DNA of 64,000 nucleotides from contig NC_087062.1 in NCBI RefSeq assembly GCF_963678635.1, positions 52,712,473 to 52,776,472 of the forward strand, read 5' to 3'. The notes beneath the pieces were generated by a model that saw nothing but the letters and a program-made list of their open reading frames with translations, was not told the origin of the DNA and ran no database searches. Below, piece by piece: positions 56,001 to 64,000 of the stretch; within the stretch, counting starts at the first letter, position 1, and the number at the start of each line of letters is the position of its first letter. The translations under genes and the position numbers were made by a program. The DNA comes from Symsagittifera roscoffensis (Eukaryota > Xenacoelomorpha > Acoela > Convolutidae).

Positions 56001-59000
56001 ACCTTTGTCTGACTGATAGTCCAATCAATCTTTTGAAGTCTTAGTGCACTGAAACCTAGTCAAATGAGTCTCTGATAGCATTTCAAGAAATTTTAGTGAT
56101 CTCAGTGGTGTCAGACAAGGGTCAATCTTGGCACCCTTCATTTTAAATCTGACCATCGACTGAGTAATATCCAGAGCCCTCGAAGGAGAAAGTCTTGGAA
56201 TCGCACAAGGCGACATGGTTGTTGCGGATCTGGATTTTGTAGATACATCTGCCTGCTCGACAATAACCCGGAAGACGCACAGAAGCTCCTTGATTGAGTG
56301 GCCGAAAATACAGCGTACGTTGGACTCGAAATAAATGTTGACAAGAACAAATTCTGCTCTCACAGCGTTGTCCAGAAATTTACTGTCAACAATCAAGAAA
56401 TAGAGTAGAAGGCTTTACTTTTTTTGGGAAGTAAAATCCAATTGAGTTGTGGTATGTTAAAAAAGGCAGCCGGAAATTTTAACAAGCTAAAGCACATTTG
56501 GAATCAAAGGAAAATTCTCGAAAGCGCTAAATCCCAAATCTACAAAGCTTGCGTCAGACGTGTTCTGCTTAATGGCGTCGAAACTTGGGTCATCAAAGAA
56601 TCTGATGTCAAACGAATGGAGGGCTTTGAAAGTAAGTGCTTGCGAAAGATTCTCTACAATGGATACAACCTGCCAACATGACACTTATGGCCGAAAGCAA
56701 AACTGGATAAAAGCATAGCATTTACCATACAACTCAAAAGGCTGAAGTGGCTTGTCATGTTCTTAGCTTGGACCTCTCGGAGATCCCGAATGCTGCCCTA
56801 GAATTTGAAAAAGGAGACGCCTGGCGACGAACCCTAGGTAGCAGCAGAAAATAGCGGAGCAGCATTTTCGGAGATGATATTAAAACTCATGTGAAGCCGC
56901 CCAAAATGGCGATCTAGACATGGGAGAGTAAGTGGTGCGAACGATGCAAAGACCTGGCACAAAACAGGAAGCAGTGGAGAGCTTGGTTTCGGGATATGAC
57001 TGTGACAGGAAACGTGCAGCATTTCCTCAAATAGCCCTACCTGGACCCTGGAGTAATTTTTGATTGACTAAACAAAGCCAAAAGTGATAAATTTTGGGCG
57101 AGATTGGTTTTCATCATTTTTCTGTCGAAAACCAATACAATTTGAGAAAAACGCGTTTGAATTTTCAAGTTTTCATTTTGTCCAAATAATTTAAATCAGC
57201 ACTCTTTATGCAAAGATATAGGAATACCATCCTAGCTACTACAAAGAAACTCGAATAACTGTGTAATTATGTTTTAGAGAGGAATACCCATCACGAGTTT
57301 CTGTGCTGATTTCAACATGAAAACTGCCCATTTTAGACAAGGCATTCCTTTGGATGTGGCCATCAACATCAAGGTAACATTTAGTACCTATATTCTCTGT
57401 TTGTAAGAGCTAGGACAATGCCTTGAGATGACTGTTTGTTCTCAGAAAGATCGCTCATTCACTCTGGACATAAATGTACCATCCGAAGAGTGGCTGATTC
57501 TGTCGGCATGTGGAGCCACAGAACCCATCAGACGACCAAGTGAGTATGACACAGTGGCGTCATATTTGAAAACGAAAATTTCAAAAAAAATTATCTGGGA
57601 AGAATGTTCAACTATCTTTTCTTGAGAATTAGGCATCGTTTCCTAAAATTTGGCTTCAAATGAGTCGTAATCCAGTAAATTTGAGGAGTTTTTCTTTTGA
57701 TTGTCTATAAACGAAGTCAACACGCTTATTTGGTCTTGTTGATTTTTCATAGTTTTATTAAAATTTTTCAAGAGTCGATGATTGTAGGTCAGACTTATAT
57801 AGGTCGGGATGATTTTTTTTTCAGGAATAGTCTTAAACTGCTCTAACATTTTAAGCAGTGCTTTCATACTTAATAACGCTTGCGACGCGAGTGTATTAAT
57901 ACGAACCTTCTTTTTTCAACCTAAGTCGCTAATAAAAGTGCTACTTTTGGTGGTATTTTTGAATCGGTAGGGTGCGGTAGCAGTATAATGTCATATGTAC
58001 TTTAACATTTGATTAGTAAAAACTTAACAAAGCTGATGCGTTTTTAAGTCGATGAATCAACCGAAAAAAGTTAATTGTTTCAAACAGCAGTACAATGATG
58101 ATAAGCTCGATTTCAGAAACTTTCCAACTCAATATATCTCGCATTTTGTTTGAAATGCATAAGTTATACATAATTTGGCTTTATGCTTTCCTATTTATTA
58201 CCTGCAAAATTGTGTCTTTTTGTATTTGGTGCCACTTATGAGGTATAGAATTGGCAATTTATTAGCATATGTAGCTTGGTTATTAGTGGCTAGTTTTTTG
58301 GTGAATTTAAACATCCGTGGAATAAGTTACAAGGTCGCAGATTCGAATCCTACACGTAGCCGAGTTTTTGCTAATTTGAGGCTGATTTCTACTTTTTTTA
58401 TTTCACTTGATAGAGCTGCTTTTTGGTCGTGTTCTCGCAAATGCTTGCGAAGCGCAGCTTCGCCTCTGTGTTATGTAATGCATTTACGGAAACCCCCAGG
58501 TATATGCGCAGTTTTATCAAAAGGTAGTTATATTGGGTTAATTTATCAGAAGAGTGCTACTAGTAAACTATTCTAGTATTTCAAAGAGATTTCAGACCAT
58601 ATATATATTGCGAAAGAGCCGGTTTTTCAGATTTTTGTCTATTTTTTAAGCCAGTTTTTTGGCTGTTTCTTTGCGTTCATTGACTTTTTTCCAACTGTTT
58701 TTTGGCTAAGTTTTGCTTAAAAGAAGGCAAAATACAAACGCTTAATAGTGCGAAATACTGTGATTGACTTTTTAAGTGGATTTCATTTTCTTCTCAAGCG
58801 AATAAAGAAAATGCCTAATGATCCAGTTTATTCAAATTGTGATAGTTTTTTTTTATGTGTCAATTAGAAACATTTTTTGAAGTTAAGGAACTTAGAGGTG
58901 ATAGATATCTTTTTTGAAACTCGAAATGATATGGATCTAATAGTGGATGTTAGTAATGCATTTTTGTTTACCAACAAAATCGGAAGCAGGATGAATGAAT

Positions 59001-59489
59001 GCATTGGACGTGTGTAGTAGTTATTGGGCTGTTGTAGGTAAAAGACAGCCTGGCGTGGATCAGCCGCCGACTGGCGCGGTGTCTCTGAAGCACATCTACC
59101 ACATAGCGGCCACTAGACAGATGCACGAGCAGTTCAAGTATCACAACCTACAGGAATTAAGTCAACTGGTGGCCTACAAGTGCAAAGAACTCAATGTGCA
59201 CGTTTTAGACCAAGTGGACCAGCAGACGGCAGATTATTACCTCAACTGGAGGTATGCTGCAATCAAGTCACGTTCATTTCCTTCTTATCCACGTAAACAT
59301 TGTCATACAAAGGTCAAGCGGTTCAAAATGAAATAGCGATTAGAAAGATATTCAGTGAGTTGTTTCATGCACTCGTTGGGTTGTTGTATTGGGAATAATT
59401 ATTGGTTGAATCTTAGGCAAACCTGGGAAACGGAGGAAGATCGACTTATACAGGCAGAGCAAGAAGCTTTGGAGAGTATGAGGAAGTAA
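50047..59489 (+). CDS. mrpl11: Mitochondrial ribosomal protein L11 (uL11m), six exons, 207 residues
   Basis: This is the large-subunit protein of the mitochondrial ribosome that forms the stalk base at the GTPase-associated centre. Exons 50047-50070, 50145-50267, 57278-57373, 57446-57539, 59038-59251 and 59417-59489 total 624 bases and keep frame throughout. Family hallmarks are the N-terminal block AGMAAPAPPLGPMLGQRGI (the conserved proline loop for factor binding), FCADFNMKT, GIPLDVAINIK, then the C-terminal rRNA-binding part GAVSLKHIYHIAATRQ. The usual GKxxPG block is changed (KRQPGVDQPP). A Glu-rich tail ends SMRK. The length is near the animal norm (about 190-210). All introns are GT-AG. 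An AATAAA lies at 59680-59685. Import would use the short basic N-terminus (MSKKFGT, SLKTPRKF). Confidence 0.9.
50145..50267 (+). CDS. mrpl11: mrpl11 exon 2 (residues 9-49)
   Basis: Acceptor GACCCTTTCAG; 41 codons with the proline-rich factor-binding loop; donor GTTAGT after CAA. Phase 0 at both ends. Confidence 0.85.
50677..50960 (+). repeat. Dispersed repeat family R (copy 2)
   Basis: It matches 44690-45140: GCTGATTTAAATTATCCGG, GTGCAATTTGTTTTTGC and TTTACTGACAAAACCATATC. It lies in mrpl11 intron 2. Confidence 0.55.
51038..54720 (+). repeat. Degenerate satellite array in mrpl11 intron 2
   Basis: About 3.7 kb is built from diverged units of roughly 150-190 bp. Each has the string CTTGCCTCCAAATATGACTG, a TAGTTTTCGAGATATGACG segment, a TTTTTTCAAAATTTTTCAG run and a CCCTGTAGTTGGGTGCTGTC segment. 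A longer block (TATATTTAAATGCGGGCTTC...) starts at 51038, 51510 and about 53055; the first two are a near-identical direct duplication at offset 472. There is no coding role. The open frames here are repeat artefacts. Confidence 0.85.
54790..57210 (-). repeat. Dispersed repeat family R (inverted copy) split by a dead LINE
   Basis: About 54790-54920 and 57040-57210 are, on the minus strand, the two ends of one copy of the repeat seen at 50677-50960. The reverse reads CTGACAAAACTATACCACTG at the left piece and GCTGATTTAAATTATTTGG at the right piece. A degraded LINE of opposite orientation lies between them, so it inserted into this repeat. Confidence 0.5.
54925..57035 (+). pseudogene. Dead LINE in mrpl11 intron 2
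   Basis: Broken plus-strand frames give a whole endonuclease-to-C-terminus series: ADHKPVFAPVRLRQ (about 55041, endonuclease end) and LVEEWTRHFEILLNRPAPGP (about 55560-55615). Then come AGFKPKRGCRDHVFSIR (about 55840), SGVRQGSILAPFILNLTID (about 56107), a segment MLKKAAGNFNKLKHIWNQRK (56454-56513) and WCERCKDLAQNRKQWRAWF (about 56930-56985). Stops are frequent and the catalytic YADD is lost. The type resembles RTE/CR1-like LINEs. Confidence 0.65.
57278..57373 (+). CDS. mrpl11: mrpl11 exon 3 (residues 50-81)
   Basis: Acceptor TTATGTTTTAG, donor GTAACA. Encodes RGIPITSFCADFNMKTAHF through DVAINIK. Phase 0 at both ends. It is 7 kb downstream of exon 2. Confidence 0.85.
57446..57539 (+). CDS. 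mrpl11: mrpl11 exon 4
   Basis: Acceptor TTGTTCTCAG, donor GTGAGT. Encodes KDRSFTLDINVPSEEWLIL and the following GATEPIRRP, ending one base into a Ser codon. Confidence 0.85.
57540..59037 (+). other. mrpl11 intron 4
   Basis: It contains a SINE copy (about 58198-58460). On the minus strand (57867-57643) a 74-residue ATG-started frame (MKALLKMLEQFKTIPEKK...) has no recognised motif and may be chance. Confidence 0.6.
58198..58460 (+). repeat. tRNA-derived SINE, copy 1
   Basis: A box A-like TAGCTTGGTTATTAGTGG and a good box B (GGTCGCAGATTCGAATCC at 58333-58350) lie in a unit that starts TTACCTGCAAAA and ends with AGCTGCTTTTTGGTC. A second copy lies at about 60759-61000. Confidence 0.55.
59038..59251 (+). 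CDS. mrpl11: mrpl11 exon 5
   Basis: Acceptor GGCTGTTGTAG, donor GTATGC. It completes the Ser codon (A+GT) and encodes the C-terminal rRNA-binding domain (VSLKHIYHIA to DYYLNW). Confidence 0.85.
59417..59489 (+). CDS. mrpl11: mrpl11 exon 6
   Basis: Acceptor TGAATCTTAG. It completes an Arg codon (AG+G) and encodes the acidic tail QTWETEEDRLIQAEQEALES with MRK and TAA. Confidence 0.85.
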
Positions 59490-59679
59490 AGGAGCGACCT
59501 GCGACTGTTTTAAAACGCTAACAATGCATTTCTAACGTTTCCTGAACTGATCGTGAATGAAGCGAAGATGATACACTTTACATGCAAAACTCAAACTGAA
59601 ATTTTCGTGTTGATATGTTGTATTCATGGTTGAAATTGAAAATTTGAACGCTTGCATTTAGCAAGCGTTTTCAAATCGG

Positions 59680-59685
59680 AATAAA
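59680..59685 (+). terminator. Polyadenylation signal AATAAA of mrpl11
   Basis: AATAAA stands about 190 bp downstream of the mrpl11 stop, followed by a T-rich stretch (GACTTTTTTCTGG). No other gene end is near. Confidence 0.6.
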
Positions 59686-60758
59686 GACTTTTTTCTGGTG
59701 AACAACTTATTGTAAACAAACGAAACTTGAATCATTAAATGCACGTGGGTTTCATTAACTTACTGATGTGCTCAAGTTATTTACACAAGCAAAGCTTGTG
59801 TGATAGTATGAACTCTCTTTTTTCGAACCTAAGTCGGAAACATTGTTGCGACAAAGTGTGTTCATTTTGAAAGTGTTCAGTTTGATCAATAACCAGCTAT
59901 TAAGTTCAGCTAATGCTGAGGATTTGAACACGAACTTATATTACAAATAGCATGGTAGCTTCAATGTATAATGGATCTGTATCGTAGAGGTGAGGAAGGA
60001 GACTCGCAACAAAATATGATTGTTTGGACCTGGGCAGGCGTGAATGTTTTAATGATCTTTTTCGTATGCTAGTTAAAATGCGACCGCTCTATAAATTGAT
60101 GTTAGTTGGTAATTTTTTTTTCAAATTGTCTGGTACTGCTAATGCGTCATAATTGGCTTGTGTCACTTAGGCATTATGTAGGCTCATAATTGGCGTGTCA
60201 CGTAAAAAAAATTTGTAGGCTGTGTTTTTAATTCAATTTTTCCCCGTAGCGTTATCGGTCATGTTTTTGTTTAAATATGCGATGTGCATCTTCTCTGTGT
60301 GAAAAATTAATCAAGACTACTTAATGCTGGTTGCTTTAGCAGTAATCTTAAGTAGTTGAATTAGTACACGTAAAAATGAAATGTTTTGTTTCTTAGAAAA
60401 ATGAATAATTTGGGCGCTGCTTAGTTTTTGACAGTGCATGCTTTTTAGAACAAGTTTAAAAAGTGAGAATCAGTTTTTAATTATTCCGATTTTTTTTGAG
60501 GAATTGGTGTATAGTTCCTTTAAGTATAGTTGTCATGTTGCATCGACAAAAATGCCTCAGATGCAAAATTTAGAAGATAGCGATAGATTTCAAGCGAGTG
60601 TTTGCTTCGTGCTAGGGGTAATGTCAAATCCTCAAAGTTAAAAGCTTTATCGATGATTATTTTCAACTTTTTCGTACTCTAATTGATAATGTGCCTTCGT
60701 TTTATAATTTATTAGAAGCAAAGTTAGCGTGGATGACTTAGTTGTATTCCAAATTATT

Positions 60759-61000
60759 ACTTGCAAAAGTAAGTCTGTTTGTAATTAGTGCTACTTTAAC
60801 TGAATTGCACAGGCAATATGTAGCTAGTTTTTCGGTGACTAGTGTTTGTCGGTGGTCCAGTTTGAGTAGATAAAGCAAGAGACAAAAAATCTCGAAAGTT
60901 CCTTAGGTCGCAGATCGAATCCTAGACCTTGGCGAATTTTTGGTAATTCCAAGCTTTATCTTGAACGTTTTAAAGCAGCTTTTTGTCATAATGTCACTAG
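60759..61000 (+). repeat. tRNA-derived SINE, copy 2
   Basis: It shares with 58198-58460 the start TTACTTGCAAAAG, AATATGTAGCTAG, the box B region GGTCGCAGATCGAATCC (one base shorter) and AAAGCAGCTTTTTGTC. It is diverged, so old. Confidence 0.5.
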
Positions 61001-61714
61001 TATTTGCCATGCAAAGATGAGCATCTTTGTTAATTTTAAAAGTTCAAGTATACGCTTAACATAAGGTAGAAACATTATTTATTTTTTTAACTGATTAATA
61101 CACCTAACAATTACAACTACAAAATTATTTTTTTTGTAGAGCGATAAAGATCAATCTTTATCTGGCCCAGTGCATACTTGAGATTCAAAACAAAATTTAA
61201 AACGTAACTAGTTTCAAAACTCGGGAGTAGCTTTCCAATTGAGTTTCAAGCAAAAACGGAATCATTTTAAAAACGCATAGAAGAAGGCGGCTCTCCAAAT
61301 CTAAGCTACCACAAAAAGAAGGCTTCGTGAAACACTATGCCTCATTTTTGTCGCATTTTAAAATTTAATCATCTTTTTAATTTGAAGATAACACAAAATA
61401 GAAATTCTGTATGCTGAAACGGAATATGCTTCCAAATTTTCTAATCAAACAATATTGCTCACTTTTGTTTTTGGGATCATATAATTTTGCAGAATTTATA
61501 TTTCAGCAGCTTTGTTTTTGTTGCAAGGCATTCGCATTATATAAAATTTTGTGGAAACAGCTTTCCGTATGTTAGAGAATCTTTTGAAATGTTCTCCAAG
61601 AAATTAAATCAATTGCAATGCAAACGTTATATTTTCATACTTAAATCGAAATCTCAGAAAATAAAGTATCAATTTCAAAGACGGCATTTAAAAAAACAAA
61701 CAAAAAAGCAATTA

Positions 61715-62055
61715 GACAGACAGAACTAGAATGTTTTGAACACATGTACATCTGTTCAATTGTCAGAAAAAAAACAAAAATCTTAAATTAAATCTTTTCA
61801 AATGACTACGAACAATTGATATTTTTAAAATTTAATTTTAATTCTTTAAATAAAATTAATTTTTAGGTCTCACTAAAATAAAATGTTTTGAACACATTTT
61901 GCACAACTGTTCAATTGTAAGAAAAAAAAAACAGATCTTAAAGAGGCAAAGATATTGATAAAAAAGAATATTTTGAACACAGAACTAGAATGTTTTGAAC
62001 GCATTTACATAACTGTTCAATGTCATATAAATGAAAAAAAGATCTTAAAATAAAC
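61715..62055 (+). repeat. Three short repeats downstream of mrpl11
   Basis: ATGTTTTGAACACAT followed by CTGTTCAATTGT and an A-run ending AGATCTTAAA recurs near 61732, 61883 and 61990. The copies are diverged and irregularly spaced. Confidence 0.5.
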
Positions 62056-62379
62056 CCTATTAGAATTTCAGGACAGATGGAATTTAATAAAATTAGTTCT
62101 TATTTAATAAACTACGTTTTTAATCTTAGTAGATCTTAATAAAATAGGAACGATGTAAATTAATAAATTCCGTTTTTAATTTTGACTGAAAAAAATTAAA
62201 TATCTCATGAAGTAAAGATTTTCATCGTAAAATTAGTTCAAATTGACAAAAATGGTTCAACATTGTAAAAACATTCCACAAGAAATCAAAATATCAGCAA
62301 ATCTAAACATTACCTATGAAAAAACGTACATTAAATTTTGTAATTCCAAAAATCTGTTGTTTCATTTAGCATTTATGAT

Positions 62380-62634
62380 TCAGAACCGTGCTTGATATAC
62401 AAACAACTTGAAGCTGCCCATTCCAAAACCTGTAGATAAACAAGTTGAATCTGGTGAGGGATGTAACCAGTAATTTTTCTGCAGTTTAGGTTCATAATGA
62501 TCGATTAAAAAACAAATAGATCTTTCCGTTTGGGAAAAGGCGTTCATACGCTTCACATAGTTAGATAAAATAGTATCCACTTGCTGGACGAGACAAGCTG
62601 TACTTCTAATTTTTATGAGACCAAACTGTTTCAT
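62380..62634 (-). other. 84-residue open frame of unknown status
   Basis: An ATG-started minus-strand frame (MKQFGLIKIRSTACLVQQVD...FVYQARF) has more balanced composition than its AT-rich surroundings. No domain is recognised and no flanking splice sites are convincing. It could be a small gene, an exon or chance. Confidence 0.2.
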
Positions 62635-64000
62635 TTACAGTGTTTAAGTTATTTGTCCGTGGAATTCAAAACAGCAGAGAAGATTAAAAAAACGAGCAAG
62701 ATGCGGATTCCCTGACAAATCTAATTTTTGCCTGTTGCGGAATTGGCTTACAGTTCACAAAATGCACAAATCGGCCTTGTAATGATTTTCATATATAAGT
62801 CTTATTTTTTCTTACTCATTTTGCGGCGAAGATAGAACTTCTCTGGATGTATGCTAAATCAAATGTTGAAAAAAAATTTTCATTCAGCGAAAAATTTTAC
62901 CGTGCGTCTTTTCATGAACATACTTTAATAAATATGCTATTGCAAGGGCTTTTGCAATCCACTCATAAAAAATTGAGCTGTTTGTAGAATACGTAAATTG
63001 AGATAATCTAATCATGAACCATTTTTTGGTTTCTATAGTTTAAGTAGAACACCTAAATTTGTGGAAAGGAAGTAAGTAGGTTGTTAGTTTTACTTTTTTG
63101 TCAAAACGATTGTTCTGTTTATTTGAAAATTAATTTTTGCAAACTTTCAAAAACTTGCAAAAAAGATTGCAAATAAAATTGCAAATTGATTTTGTTTCGA
63201 AAAAAGTTTGGCAAAAAAAAATTTACAATAATTTGACCCAGATAGTCAGTTTTTCCCAATCAGATTTCACTCGTTTTTTCTAGATTTTTTCTTGAACCTC
63301 AACAGTTTTTTTCTTCTCGAAGAGCTCGCGTTTTTCTACGTAACTACCTAAAATCTTATATAAGGAACTGCAATTAATTTTTTTTTCAAGACTTCACAAC
63401 GATCACACATCAAAACTTCTGAACCCACTGTTCTGCATTATGCAAAAAGGCCTAATGTCACCCAGCAATCATTTTCCCAAGGTCTTCTCAAAATGTTTTT
63501 GCCTCTGGGCGCTATTGGAGAAAATTTTTCAACTTTAAGACCAAGCTTGGGTTCTTCGAATCTTCTATATCAGCTTCAACCTTCTATGCCTTCAGTTCTG
63601 CATTCTCATTTTAATGTTTTTCAAATAAGCAGCCATTCAATCTAAAAAAAAACAGCAGTTATGTGTCCAAAAAGTCTTGGGCTACGTAATATTGACAACA
63701 AAACGGTTAAACGAAACAAAAAAAGGAATTTTATACTTCAGAGTTATTATAGATTTTTTCAGAATTATTATAGCGTTTTTAGATGCGTTTTTAATATAGC
63801 GTTTTTAAGTGGATATTGCCCGTTTCAAATTCATCAAATTTGCTTCCACCGAAGCTTCAAGTTATCAATTGAATTAGTATCTTTCATGATTTTCAATGAA
63901 CTTCGATGAATCACACAGCCTTTATCTTTTATATCTTTTAGAGAAATAATTTATATCATTAGACGACCTTCTAGAAGCAATTCAGATTTCATCACAATAA

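Larger units (their letters stand above)
59700..64000. other. Intergenic AT-rich region
   Basis: Apart from the SINE copy, the short repeats and the uncertain 62380-62634 frame, I see no gene. Fragments of wider repeats shared with mrpl11 intron 4 occur (TTCGAACCTAAGTCG near 59823 and TTCAACCTAAGTCG near 57915). Confidence 0.5.

Overview
The window reads as part of an AT-rich invertebrate animal genome. I cannot place it below Metazoa. It has GT-AG introns of very uneven size, two recognisable nuclear housekeeping genes, and a dense load of transposable elements: several kinds of non-LTR elements (LINEs), a Penelope-like element, a 9-bp-target MITE, tRNA-derived SINEs and one very large LTR retroelement with an env-type gene.

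Host genes. (1) A very-long-chain fatty acid elongase (ELOVL family) is split into exon 16995-17183 and exon 43367-43963. The exons join in phase 0 across a 26.2-kb intron and give a 261-residue protein with all four elongase motifs. (2) Mitochondrial ribosomal protein L11 (mrpl11) lies at 50047-59489 in six exons (207 residues), with an AATAAA at 59680. Its second intron (7.0 kb) is filled by a degenerate satellite and a dead LINE.

Layout. 1-13408: a 5,891-bp block (1627-7517) is repeated in tandem (7518-13408) with one substitution noticed. The block is made of LINE, 5'-inverted LINE and Penelope remnants, and its breakpoints cut through a LINE and a Penelope element. 13409-15350: the rest of the Penelope remnant and an unrecognised piece. 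16402-16870: a Mutator-like MITE. 17184-43366: the elongase intron, with dead LINE pieces and a degenerate repeat of roughly 560 bp. This intron also holds an 18,960-bp LTR element at 22559-41518, in the gene's own orientation. 44140-50040: small repeats and a nearly intact two-ORF LINE with an SGNH-esterase ORF1 and a 2A-like peptide before ORF2. 50047-59700: mrpl11. 59700-64000: no gene recognised, only AT-rich sequence and short repeats.

The most interesting object is the 18.96-kb LTR element. Its two 410-bp LTRs differ at one position and it is flanked by a 4-bp CTTA duplication, so it is young. All its large frames are open: a basic 155-residue protein, a single 2,740-codon gag-pol, two small hydrophobic frames, a 377-codon frame with no ATG, an 872-residue env-like membrane glycoprotein and a 601-residue protein of unknown function. 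Most neighbouring frames overlap or nearly touch. Two junctions are ATGA, env begins inside the preceding frame, and the first protein overlaps the gag start. This looks like a compact, complex-retrovirus-like organisation on a Ty3/gypsy-type backbone; how its downstream genes are expressed is the open question.
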